A stretch of 64,000 nucleotides of DNA from an uncultured Chloroflexota bacterium (GTDB lineage Bacteria; Chloroflexota; Anaerolineae; Aggregatilineales; Phototrophicaceae). Location of the stretch: positions 1 to 64,000 of the forward strand of contig CALJKV010000074.1 in NCBI GenBank assembly GCA_937974245.1. The letters are read 5' to 3'. The notes beneath the pieces are model-generated. The model did no database searches and was not told where the DNA came from. It was given only the letters and a program-made list of their open reading frames with translations. Positions 1-8,466 of this stretch are shown here, piece by piece (positions within the stretch are counted from its first letter, which is position 1; every line of letters starts with the position of its first letter). The position numbers and the translations under genes were made by a program.

Positions 1-55
1 GGAAGATGCGGGCGAATTTGTTCGGGTAGTAATATCCGCTTTTCTCAGGTGGCAT
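1..55 (-). CDS. partial CDS, N-terminus only (possible V4R-type protein)
   Basis: The gene starts at an ATG read leftward from position 55 and runs off the window edge. The visible peptide is MPPEKSGYYYPNKFARIF. A strong Shine-Dalgarno (GGAGG, about position 71 down to 67) precedes the ATG, so this is a real start. The opening (K-S-G-Y-Y-Y-P-N-K) resembles the N-termini I recall for Anaerolineae proteins with a V4R/4-vinyl-reductase domain, but 18 residues cannot prove it. It is divergent from the ABC ATPase at 446. Confidence 0.6.
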   Translation of the reverse strand, partial: MPPEKSGYYYPNKFARIF

Positions 56-445
56 GGTACGATTTCCTCCAATCGATTATTGATCTTAGCGCAATGCCCA
101 TGCTGGGGCAAGTTGTTCATGAAGGAGCTGTTGTTTCTCCTGATTTCCCTTGTCATTTTGCAGCCAATACGATCTGAACAGCTACACACTGCCCATAAGT
201 CTAACACAAGACGTGATTGTATGCAGCAAAACTAAGCGTATGCTTCCAGGAAAAAAGGCCAGTCCCATATCGTGATATTCTTGAATCTTAATACTTGCTG
301 AAAACAACCATCACAACGGTCTTTAATTGTGCTACAATGGCACGGGTCTAAATGTGAAATATTCACCAATCCCTGAATCTAAAGGGAAATCGTTTTCTAA
401 TGGTTATACAATAGGCAATAGCATTAGTATGAAGCAGAGGCTTCA
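56..445. other. divergent intergenic region
   Basis: About 390 bases without a credible ORF lie between the leftward partial gene and the ABC ATPase. The half nearest the ATPase is AT-rich, with TACAAT-like hexamers near 333-338 and 407-412 that could be -10 elements. No convincing -35 was seen. No tRNA or structured RNA was recognised. Confidence 0.4.
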
Positions 446-1186
446 TTGAGCATCAATTATCCTGGCAGTTCCCCTGTGGTTGCTATTCATAATCTCACCA
501 AGCATTATACGGAGGGCAGCCGGTCACGCCTCGTGTTAGATAACACTAACCTGGAAATTCAGGCGGGCGAATTTTTTGTCCTGCTGGGCAAGAGTGGCAG
601 CGGCAAAAGTACATTTTTGAATCTGTTAAGCGGTATTGATAATCCTGATTTCGGACAGATTATTATTGACGGTCAGGATATTGCCGGGTTGAACGAGAAA
701 CAGCGCACCCTGTTTCGCCGTGACCACATTGGCATTATTTTCCAGTTTTTTAACCTGATCCCTACACTAACGGTGTTGGAAAATATTACTTTGCCTGGCG
801 AACTGCGTGGGCGCCCCGGCCTGATTGAAAAGCGTGGGCGGGAACTGCTGGAACGAGTCGGCCTGGCGGATCGTGCAGAGGACTTCCCGGATAAACTCAG
901 TGGCGGAGAACAGCAGCGGGTGGCGATTGCCCGCGCCCTGCTGCAAGAGCCGATGCTTGTCCTAGCGGACGAGCCGACGGGCAACCTGGATGAAGATACT
1001 GGTAAAAGTGTGCTGGCATTGCTGCTGGAATTAACGCGAGACGCTGGGCGGACACTGGTGATGGCGACTCATAATCCGGAAATCGTCCCTTTAGCAGATC
1101 GGGTCTGCCGGATTCAGGAAAGCAGGATACTTGTCACGTCAAATACCCGCCAATCAATTAGCAGCGTGCAAGGAAATAGGGGATAA
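446..1186 (+). CDS. ABC transporter ATP-binding protein (LolD/MacB-type)
   Basis: A 246-residue ATPase of the lipoprotein/macrolide-export ABC type, which normally energises a MacB/FtsX-like permease. It shows Walker A (GKSGSGKST, about 48-56), a Q-loop (FQFFNLIPTLT), the signature LSGGEQQR, Walker B with ADEPTGNLD, and an H-loop (ATHN). The start is TTG at 446 with GAGG five bases upstream. The nearby ATG at 429 is in another frame and stops at once. No permease gene lies on either side in this window (a HEAT protein follows), so it may be an orphan ATPase or its permease may lie elsewhere. Confidence 0.93.
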   Translation: MSINYPGSSPVVAIHNLTKHYTEGSRSRLVLDNTNLEIQAGEFFVLLGKSGSGKSTFLNLLSGIDNPDFGQIIIDGQDIAGLNEKQRTLFRRDHIGIIFQFFNLIPTLTVLENITLPGELRGRPGLIEKRGRELLERVGLADRAEDFPDKLSGGEQQRVAIARALLQEPMLVLADEPTGNLDEDTGKSVLALLLELTRDAGRTLVMATHNPEIVPLADRVCRIQESRILVTSNTRQSISSVQGNRG

Positions 1187-1246
1187 TGAAAATAGAGAGC
1201 TATTTGCTGATCAAATTTATGGGTATGTGACAGAGAGGCATCAGCA

Positions 1247-1669
1247 ATGACCGACCCCGAACCAAAAAACATCAAACAACTCCTGGTAGACCTGCGCGAT
1301 TTCAACAAGATCAAACGGCGCACCGCCGTAATGAAATTGGGAATGGCCGGGGGCGAAGAAGCCGTCCATGCGCTGATTATGACGGTCAGGAATGAACATG
1401 AGGATTTGATCGCGCGTGGGCGCGCCGCGCTCATGCTCGGTAATCTGCGCGACATTCGGGCAGTTGACTCGTTAATCAAGGCGTTGGATGCGCCAGGTTT
1501 TCAAACGCCGGTTTATGCCGCTGAAGCGCTTGGCAAAATTGGCGATCCGCGTGCGATTGAACCGCTGCTGCTGGCGGCGGCGAATTCTGGTAATGATACG
1601 TTCCGCAAGGCGGCACTGGAAGCGCTCAAACGTCTGGGACATGACCCGGAACGAATCCCCATGGAATAA
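1247..1669 (+). CDS. HEAT-repeat protein
   Basis: A 140-residue all-helical repeat protein. Successive 30-residue units carry the PBS-lyase HEAT pattern (AALMLGNLRDIRAVDSLIKAL; AAEALGKIGDPRAIEPLLLAA), which gives a curved solenoid used for protein binding. The start is ATG 1247, with a GAGAGG-type ribosome site upstream. It lies 60 bases after the ABC ATPase and may be cotranscribed with it. The partner is unknown. A second protein of the same kind is at 45285. Confidence 0.85.
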   Translation: MTDPEPKNIKQLLVDLRDFNKIKRRTAVMKLGMAGGEEAVHALIMTVRNEHEDLIARGRAALMLGNLRDIRAVDSLIKALDAPGFQTPVYAAEALGKIGDPRAIEPLLLAAANSGNDTFRKAALEALKRLGHDPERIPME

Positions 1670-1744
1670 GGGCGACGGTAGTTGTCCCTTGTGTCCGGCA
1701 GGGCAAATGCCGGGCAAACCTGTTGGATTGTCACCTTCAAGTAT

Positions 1745-1782
1745 ACCGGCAGCCTGTCTTGTGCTGGCCGGTTATTTCTTTT
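1745..1782 (+). terminator. intrinsic terminator after the ABC/HEAT genes
   Basis: ACCGGCAGC pairs with GCTGGCCGGT (one bulge) around a short loop and is followed by TTATTTCTTTT. It lies 75 bases past the HEAT gene stop. Confidence 0.65.
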
Positions 1783-1905
1783 ATGCGCCGGCGATTCTCA
1801 CAACCAATGCTCTCGTCTCATCGTAGTTACATCATGAACAATGCAACCGGTCACGATTGGCTGCTGCCGGTGACTCTGTAAAACTATACAGGAGAGGGTG
1901 GTTTA

Positions 1906-4548
1906 ATGCGTCTGAAGAAAGTTCGTTTTGGAATCATTCTGACGGTTTTCCTGCTGGTGGCTGTTGTGCTGCCCCTGGCGGCCCAGGATAACCGTATTGT
2001 CATTTCTGTTGCCGTGCCGGAATTCCTCGGCGATTCGTTCCAGCCGGATGTTTTTGCTCAGTTTGAACAAGAGAATCCCGCCTATAAGGTGCGTGTGGTC
2101 AAGGTGAACAACAGCGCCTTTTCTCCGGTAGCGCCTGCCCGTGACCTGGATGGACACCTGAACGGCGTCGCCAGCTACGCTGCGATGGCGGATGTCCTGT
2201 ATATTACACCCAATACGATTTCAGTGGAGGCGACCCGCGCCGGGTATTTCCTTGATCTCGCGCCGCTGGTTGCCAGTGACTTTGGCCTGGATGTCACCGA
2301 CTTTTACCCGGCGGCCTGGGAAGCCTTTCAGTGGGATCGTGGCGTATGGGGTTTCCCGGCGGTGGCGGATCTCCTGCTGCTGGTTTATAACCCCGCCCAA
2401 TTTGACGAGATTGGCCTGCCCTATCCGGACTCCTATTGGAGTCTGGATGATCTGGCCGCTGCCGCCGACTTCTTGAAAGTCAGAGATTCAAGCGGGCAGG
2501 TGACACGCCCCGGCATGGTGACGTTGAGCGGCGATAATCTCGCACTGCTGGCGCTCAGCCTGCTCAATACGGGCTTCTACGATGATACGATTTTCCCCGC
2601 TGTACCGCGCCTGGCGACGCCGGAACTCGAGGCCTTCCTGGAGCAGTGGATGGAGATGGAAGACGAGGGAATTGTGACTCAGTGGGTGCAGGGCTACGAA
2701 GATGTGCCGATGCGAATTGACGACGCTTTTGCCCTCTCGACTGGGTTCGGGAACGAGTACGACATGGCAGGGGCGCTGCTGCCGGGCGGCATGGCCGGGA
2801 TGGATGTGCAAGGCTTTGCCGTGAGCAGTGGCACAACGGAGCCGGAAGGTGCGTATGTTCTGGTCAAGTACATGACGAGCAATGCCACCATCGTGAATGG
2901 GATGTTTGGGCTGCGTCCTGCCCGCCGCAGCCTGATAAACGCCCAATCGGGGGATGATCTGACCATTAGTTTTTTCCTGAACCTGTCGTCAGAGGATGAA
3001 GCTGCCCTTGAAGATGCCCTCAATAACGGGTTGTCGCTTTCGGGGCAGCGGTTTGGCGACTACGTGGGAATTGCCGCCGACAAAATGCGAACGGAGGGGC
3101 TTGATGCACGAGCCGCGCTTCAGGCAGTGGAGGCCGACGCGGTTGCCAACCTGCAAGCGGCCAGCAGCCGGCGCGAAGATGTAACCGTACATGTTGCCAC
3201 GCCCGTGCCGACTCCGGCGCTGGGGGCGAACGAGGTGAGTCTCAGTTTCGGGCTGGTGGCGTTCGGGCCGGGCAACGATGACGCCCAGTGGCAAGTCCTG
3301 GTGGATGAGTTCATTGCCAGCGACCCACAGGTGCGCCAAATCGTGATTGACAGCGCCTTCAGCTTTGACCCAGAGGAGATGAGCGAGAAGTACGACTGCT
3401 TCTTCCTGCCATTTAATCTGGTGCAGCAGCTTCAAGACCTGAGTCCGCTGCTCAACCTGGATCCGTTCCTGGATACGGACCCGACCTTTGACCGGGCTGA
3501 TGTGATCGGCACGAGCCTGACACAACTTCAGAAGGATAATAAGACCTGGGGTTTCCCGGTCATTATCCAGCCGCAGATTCTGTGGTACAACTACGACAGC
3601 TTCCTGCGGAACGGCGCGATTCCGCCGGGGAATAGCTGGTCGCTTGACCAGTTCACCGACTCGTTACGTGCCCTGCGATTTGACCCGAACGAACCGCCGC
3701 CCTTCGTCCCCAGCAGCTTTGGCGGCACGTATCTGCTCATGCTGATTGGAGCCTATGGTGGGTTGCCGCTCGACTATCGCACCGAACCCCCGACGGTCAA
3801 CCTGACTGACCCGCTGACGGTGGACGCGATCCGGCAGGCGCTTGACCTGGCGAAAGATGGTTATATTGCTTACCAGGAACTCGGCTCGTTCCAGGGCGGC
3901 GGGGGCGGGGGTATTGACCGCCAGATTTACGATGCTTCACTTAATACGCAGGCTTTCCGTGAACAGATTGCCGGGCGTGATAACCCTTACCAGGTGACGA
4001 CATTCCCCTATGGCACACGGTACAACGTCGCCTCATACAACCTGGGAGCCGCTTATATCAGCGCCAGGACGCCCAACCCGGAAGCCTGCTACCGCTGGAT
4101 TAGCGGCGTGGCGCGTCATCCTGAAGTGCTTTCCGCTATGCCGGTGCGTCGCTCGTATATTGACGACCCGCTGGTGACAGCTTCACAAGGGACGGACATT
4201 GTGGAGATGTATCGCGCTATCGCCGATGCGCTGGATGACCCGAACACGATCATTTTCCCGTCACCCTTTAACGGCATCGCTTCGCCGGGCGGTCTGGTGA
4301 TTCAACTGTGGTTGTACCGGGCCTTCGATATGTATGTGCTTCAGGATGGTGACCTGGAGACCGCCCTGGTAGACGCCGAGGCCTTCATCAAGGCCTACCA
4401 GGAGTGTATCGCGGATATACCGCCCTTTGACCCGGCTCAGTACCAGACGCAGCTTCAGCAGATTGTCTACTTCCTCCAGTATACCAACTGCGCGGTGAAA
4501 ATTGACCCCAGCCTGAGTTCACTGTTCAGCTTCGGCAGTGGTGGGTAG
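1906..4548 (+). CDS. secreted double substrate-binding protein (two family-1 SBP modules)
   Basis: An 880-residue exported protein. Residues 1-26 form a Sec signal peptide ending in a PLAAQ-type cleavage site, with no lipobox cysteine. Two extracellular solute-binding modules follow in tandem, roughly 30-400 and 435-860. Each opens with a beta strand and then a phrase such as FAQFEQENP or VDEFIASDP, and each has the WGFPV/WGFPA and YN patterns of ABC sugar-type binding proteins. A short Pro/Thr linker (ATPVPTPA) joins them. The ATG has an AGGAGAGGGTGG ribosome site. No permease or ATPase gene is adjacent, so import is unproven; the protein could instead scavenge or sense ligand. Confidence 0.8.
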   Translation: MRLKKVRFGIILTVFLLVAVVLPLAAQDNRIVISVAVPEFLGDSFQPDVFAQFEQENPAYKVRVVKVNNSAFSPVAPARDLDGHLNGVASYAAMADVLYITPNTISVEATRAGYFLDLAPLVASDFGLDVTDFYPAAWEAFQWDRGVWGFPAVADLLLLVYNPAQFDEIGLPYPDSYWSLDDLAAAADFLKVRDSSGQVTRPGMVTLSGDNLALLALSLLNTGFYDDTIFPAVPRLATPELEAFLEQWMEMEDEGIVTQWVQGYEDVPMRIDDAFALSTGFGNEYDMAGALLPGGMAGMDVQGFAVSSGTTEPEGAYVLVKYMTSNATIVNGMFGLRPARRSLINAQSGDDLTISFFLNLSSEDEAALEDALNNGLSLSGQRFGDYVGIAADKMRTEGLDARAALQAVEADAVANLQAASSRREDVTVHVATPVPTPALGANEVSLSFGLVAFGPGNDDAQWQVLVDEFIASDPQVRQIVIDSAFSFDPEEMSEKYDCFFLPFNLVQQLQDLSPLLNLDPFLDTDPTFDRADVIGTSLTQLQKDNKTWGFPVIIQPQILWYNYDSFLRNGAIPPGNSWSLDQFTDSLRALRFDPNEPPPFVPSSFGGTYLLMLIGAYGGLPLDYRTEPPTVNLTDPLTVDAIRQALDLAKDGYIAYQELGSFQGGGGGGIDRQIYDASLNTQAFREQIAGRDNPYQVTTFPYGTRYNVASYNLGAAYISARTPNPEACYRWISGVARHPEVLSAMPVRRSYIDDPLVTASQGTDIVEMYRAIADALDDPNTIIFPSPFNGIASPGGLVIQLWLYRAFDMYVLQDGDLETALVDAEAFIKAYQECIADIPPFDPAQYQTQLQQIVYFLQYTNCAVKIDPSLSSLFSFGSGG

Positions 4549-4750
4549 CGTAAACTGCTTCTAAAGGGTGGGGCGGCTGTGTGCCGGCTCACCCTCTTCC
4601 TTGTCATTTCAACGAAAATGCCCCGCTTCTAACACATCGTTTATCGTGGTTTCAGCCATTTTTCAGACAGCGGCGCTAGAGTCCCCATTAGATCAGCGAA
4701 TCGCTGGCCTATCCTGTGGAGAGGATTTGGAAATACGAGGTGTACGAGCT

Positions 4751-5845
4751 ATGAAGAAGGTGCAGTTGATGAAATGGTCAGGTCTGGTACTGAGTGTGTT
4801 GGCTCTGGCACTGGTTGGATTCAGCATGGTGGCCGCGCAGGATACGACAACTGCGACGCCGGGCTACCTGGGTGTGCGCTTTGTCGCAGCCGATAGCGGG
4901 GTGCTGGTGGTTGAAGTCGTGGCGGATTCACCCGCTGCTGCTGCCGGACTGAAGGTCGGCGATTTTCTACTGGCTGTCAATGGCGAGTCGGTGACCGCCG
5001 ATAATGTGCGTGGCACTATTCAAGCCCATTCTGCTGGGGATACCCTCACGCTGGGGATCGAACGGCGGGGCGAGGTGATGGACGTCGATGTGATACTGGC
5101 CGAGGCGCCTGCTGTGGCCGCTGTGCCGCAGTTCCACTTTAACCAACCGGACGTGACCGCTGGACAGCCTTATCTGGGTATCGGTATTAACACGGCGGAT
5201 GATGGTGGCATCGTGATTTCGCTGGTGCAGGATGAATCTCCCGCTGCCGCCGCCGGGTTACAGGCGGATGACCGCATCACGCAGGTGAACGGCACGCCTG
5301 TTACCACCACGCAGGAAGTTGTCGCAGCAGTGCAGGCGATGAACGTGGGTGATACCGTCACGCTGACAATTGACCGTGCTGGCGAATCGATGGATGTTGA
5401 GGCGACTCTAGGAAGCGCCCCGGTCATGACGATGCCGTTTAATCGGGGTTTCGGGCGTGGTGGCATGTCGCTGGAAAACGGCCAGATAGGTCTGTCCTGG
5501 ACGGATGGCAAGCTCCAGATCACCGACCTTTCAGAGGAACACCCGCTATATACCGCCGGCCTGCGGGCCGGTGACGCGATCACCGCTGTGAACGGACAGC
5601 CGCTGACCGATATGACCGGGCTGTTTGGTGTCTTTAGCGGCATGACTGAAGATGGCACCATCACCCTTACGGTTGATCGTGCCGGTGAAAGCATGGATAT
5701 TGATGTGCAGGCCTCAACCCTGCTGAACGGCTTCCATTTCTTTGCGATGCCGAATGGCATGGATATGGAAAGCTTCTTCGGACGCGGTTTCCACGGCTTC
5801 TTCTCTGATCCCAGTGCTGAAACCACGCCGGAACCAAACGCATAA
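4751..5845 (+). CDS. secreted triple-PDZ protein
   Basis: A 364-residue protein starting at ATG 4751. An upstream in-frame start near 4568 would put a non-signal stretch before an obvious signal peptide (MKKVQLMKWSGLVLSVLALA...VAAQ). After it come three PDZ domains of about 85 residues (roughly 33-115, 135-220, 240-320), each with a GYLG/PYLG-like or IGLSW carboxylate-binding loop, an AAGL(K/R/Q)xGD turn and a VNG(E/T/Q) strand. No protease domain is present, unlike HtrA or S2P proteins, so it probably acts as a periplasmic or extracellular scaffold binding C-termini. The tail is Gly/Phe-rich, then Thr/Pro. Confidence 0.87.
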   Translation: MKKVQLMKWSGLVLSVLALALVGFSMVAAQDTTTATPGYLGVRFVAADSGVLVVEVVADSPAAAAGLKVGDFLLAVNGESVTADNVRGTIQAHSAGDTLTLGIERRGEVMDVDVILAEAPAVAAVPQFHFNQPDVTAGQPYLGIGINTADDGGIVISLVQDESPAAAAGLQADDRITQVNGTPVTTTQEVVAAVQAMNVGDTVTLTIDRAGESMDVEATLGSAPVMTMPFNRGFGRGGMSLENGQIGLSWTDGKLQITDLSEEHPLYTAGLRAGDAITAVNGQPLTDMTGLFGVFSGMTEDGTITLTVDRAGESMDIDVQASTLLNGFHFFAMPNGMDMESFFGRGFHGFFSDPSAETTPEPNA

Positions 5846-5879
5846 CCCCACTAAACGGGGCATTGCACGCAGCACAACG

Positions 5880-5911
5880 GCAAGGGGACTCCACGTCCCC
5901 TTGCTGCTTTT
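5880..5911 (+). terminator. intrinsic terminator after the PDZ gene
   Basis: A perfect 10-bp stem (GCAAGGGGAC / GTCCCCTTGC) with a 5-base loop, followed by TGCTTTT. Confidence 0.85.
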
Positions 5912-5988
5912 CAGGTACAGGCGGGGTATCTGGTAATGGGTTTCTTCTCATGTTACAATCTTTTTTACACAAATAGACTTGGTTAATA

Positions 5989-8178
5989 GTGAGTGGTTTC
6001 CCCCACCTGTCTTCAATGAAAAATTCAGACGCCGATCATAAACTACCAAACTTAGAAGTGACACTGGGCCACCTGAGCGGTGAACTGCTGCGTGCGCCGC
6101 GTAATTTCACGAACCTGGTGCTGTTTAAACCGGATAAGACTGAGAAAATTCCCCCGAATGTGGTGCGTATCACCCATCACTATGCGGACGCGATGCTGGC
6201 TTACGGGTTTACCGCCGAATACGAAGCGTTGCAGCGGGTGGCAGATTGGTTTTCAACCGGATTGTCGGACGGCAACACCGAACTTGATTCGGTGGAAATG
6301 AACCGGCTGGAGGCGCTGCTGCTGCTGCGTTCTCAAGACCCGAATGCCGCAGCCCGCTTGGAACTGCTGTTAAGACAATGGGTGGTCAATGGCAAGTTTA
6401 CTTCCAAATCGCCCGATCAACGTTTCAATGCGCTGTGGGCACTCAAGATACTATGGCTGGCGCACCAGAAAAAGGCCATGAACGGCAGTGGTATCACTCA
6501 AAACGAGCTGCGTCGCTGGACAACCGCGCTGCTGACGGAGGATTTTCAGGACAAGGATATGGCGTTTGCGTTGCAACTGCGCCATGAGATCGCGGGCGGG
6601 CTGACGAAAACCCAGCAGGCTAAGTATCTGAATGTGCTCCTCAAGCGGGCAGCTGAAAATGGCGGTATGTGGGGGGTCAAGCGGAATACGGGCTGGATTA
6701 TTGACCTGATCCACAAACAGGAACTCTTTAATGTTGAGTTCACCAGCAACAAAGACCGGGATGCCCTGCGCGAGATCGTCATCAGCACCTGCTACATTAT
6801 CGAGAACCTGATGCCGATGGCCGAGCAGTATCCGCAGATTAAACCGGCGCTGCGGATGGCGATGGATATGTGGTGGGGTGTGCTGCAAGGCGGCGATACG
6901 ATCCGTAAACTGCGGACATTGTTCCGCCGGGACTACGATTTCCTGTTTATTCTTTTCCGGTCATTGTGTGCGATTCGGGCGTACATCAATCATCCCCTCA
7001 TCCAGGTCAGCGCCATGTACCTGGCGGAGCAGTTGTCGAGCGGCCCGCCAGTTGAATCGTCGGATATTGAGAGCATTTTACAGGCGCTTCAGAAGTGGAT
7101 TCCGGTCAAGCTAAAACACGCCCCGGAAAAGCTCAAATTGGGGCTGTCCGATTCCAAGGTTGTGCGGGTATATCCCCAATTCGGCCATCCGCTGCTGAAG
7201 GACGAAGATATAGAAATCGCTCTGGTGAAATCGGTAATCGTGAAGTACGGCAAACCGGAGGAGATCAACAAGGAGCGGGCGAACTACAAGTTGCTGCCCG
7301 ATGATATTCAGGATGCTTTTGTTGAAATCCCGCAGGAGTGTTTTGAGGAAGACGCGGCGCAGGGTGGGCGCGCCTTCGTCATTATGTCCGACCTGTACCG
7401 CCATTGGACGGTATATGAGACATTGCCCCGGCGCGAAACCTATGCGCCGGCCATCGCCCGTGAACTGGGCGGCTTCTTGACCAGGGTTCACCGGGGCGAT
7501 ACGCATTTAACGCAGATGTATGCGCAGGATGCCGTAATGCGCCTGTACCTGATGCCGATGATTGACCAGGTGCGCCAGGTGTTTAAGTTTATTGAGGCCA
7601 ACGATCTGCTGCCAAGTCCGGCAGGAGACGTTCAACACCTGGAACACGAACTGCTTGGGCTTATCGGTGGCCTGATGCCCCGCCACAGCCATCTGGAAGA
7701 TTTCCCGGTGGCTTATATGCATGGCGACCTGCACACGCGCAATATCATGGTGCGTCGCTTGCGCCGGGCTGACCGCGAGATCTATAACCGCGAACTGGAC
7801 TTCAAGTTGATTGATCTCGAAAAGGTGGATAACCGGGGGGACGCCGCGCATGACGCCGGGCAGCTTTTGATGGACCTTGAACTGCTCCGGCAGCCACGCG
7901 ACCCGGATGATGAGGCGCAGATTGTTGCGATTATGGACACACTGACCGAAGCCTACCGCCGCTTTGCCGACGAACGCAAAGACCGCACATTTGGCACACG
8001 GCTGCAACTGGCGCAGGCGCGGGCGCTGATTCGCATCGCTAAAGCACAGATCAAATACGGCGAGGTCGCGCTCAACCAGAACCAATCCACAACAGCCAAA
8101 TTACTGGCCCGCGACATGCTGGAATATGTCGGGCAATCCGTGAAGTATCTGCGTGCGGTGGAAGCGGCTTTGGCGTAG
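5989..8178 (+). CDS. large protein with C-terminal phosphotransferase (APH/kinase-like) domain
   Basis: A 729-residue protein. The C-terminal third has the aminoglycoside-phosphotransferase/choline-kinase fold: a lysine strand (ALVKSVIVKYG, about 405-415), a hinge (RAFVIMSDL), the catalytic Brenner motif HGDLHTRNIM (from residue 578) and the metal-binding IDLEKVDN. The N-terminal 390 residues are helical and unfamiliar. The predicted GTG start at 5989 lacks a good ribosome site, and ATG 6016 is the alternative. A TACAAT box at 5954-5959 could be the -10. The substrate is unknown. Resistance is not implied, since this fold also phosphorylates sugars, lipids and proteins. Confidence 0.75.
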   Translation: MSGFPHLSSMKNSDADHKLPNLEVTLGHLSGELLRAPRNFTNLVLFKPDKTEKIPPNVVRITHHYADAMLAYGFTAEYEALQRVADWFSTGLSDGNTELDSVEMNRLEALLLLRSQDPNAAARLELLLRQWVVNGKFTSKSPDQRFNALWALKILWLAHQKKAMNGSGITQNELRRWTTALLTEDFQDKDMAFALQLRHEIAGGLTKTQQAKYLNVLLKRAAENGGMWGVKRNTGWIIDLIHKQELFNVEFTSNKDRDALREIVISTCYIIENLMPMAEQYPQIKPALRMAMDMWWGVLQGGDTIRKLRTLFRRDYDFLFILFRSLCAIRAYINHPLIQVSAMYLAEQLSSGPPVESSDIESILQALQKWIPVKLKHAPEKLKLGLSDSKVVRVYPQFGHPLLKDEDIEIALVKSVIVKYGKPEEINKERANYKLLPDDIQDAFVEIPQECFEEDAAQGGRAFVIMSDLYRHWTVYETLPRRETYAPAIARELGGFLTRVHRGDTHLTQMYAQDAVMRLYLMPMIDQVRQVFKFIEANDLLPSPAGDVQHLEHELLGLIGGLMPRHSHLEDFPVAYMHGDLHTRNIMVRRLRRADREIYNRELDFKLIDLEKVDNRGDAAHDAGQLLMDLELLRQPRDPDDEAQIVAIMDTLTEAYRRFADERKDRTFGTRLQLAQARALIRIAKAQIKYGEVALNQNQSTTAKLLARDMLEYVGQSVKYLRAVEAALA

Positions 8179-8187
8179 TAAGCTTCC

Positions 8188-8378
8188 AGGGCAATCGCAT
8201 CAAATTCACTCTATACAGAATGGCCTTTCCTGACCCCTCTCCAACCCTCCCCGTAAACGGGGCGGGGGCTGGTCAAACAGAACCAACAAGTCGCCCCCGC
8301 TGGCGGGGGAGATTGAGAGGGGCAAAAAAGCCAGAAGTGTATATCAAATTGAAGTTCCCATTTTGATGCAATCGCCCT
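8188..8378. repeat. palindromic MITE-like element with 20-bp terminal inverted repeats
   Basis: Outer arms 8188-8207 and 8359-8378 are imperfect inverted repeats (AGGGCAATCGCATCAAATTC against AGGGCGATTGCATCAAAATG on the other strand). Inside them, CCCCTCTCCAACCCTCCCCG on the left answers GGGGGAGATTGAGAGGGGC on the right, so most of the 191 bp can fold back on itself. It has no coding capacity. It lies between the kinase-like gene and the dehydrogenase. It resembles a non-autonomous mobile repeat, but no target duplication is clear. Confidence 0.6.
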
Positions 8379-8384
8379 GAGTGA

Positions 8385-8411
8385 GCTTCAACTCACGCTT
8401 GAAGCCCTTTT
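8385..8411 (+). terminator. terminator-like hairpin upstream of the dehydrogenase
   Basis: GCTTCAA (8385-8391) pairs with TTGAAGC (8399-8405) and is followed by CCTTTT. It is short but correctly placed for readthrough control before the next gene. Confidence 0.4.
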
Positions 8412-8466
8412 CTGGCGGGATTATAATCGCCACTGATTTGTCTGATTAGTAAAGTGAACTGAGACT

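Noticed and set aside
1488..1826. 112-codon ORF overlapping the HEAT gene
   Set aside because: Arg/Trp-rich out-of-frame reading; runs through the terminator at 1745.
5170..5826. 218-codon ORF antisense to the PDZ gene
   Set aside because: Mirror of the PDZ repeats; Ser/Pro-rich and without start signals.
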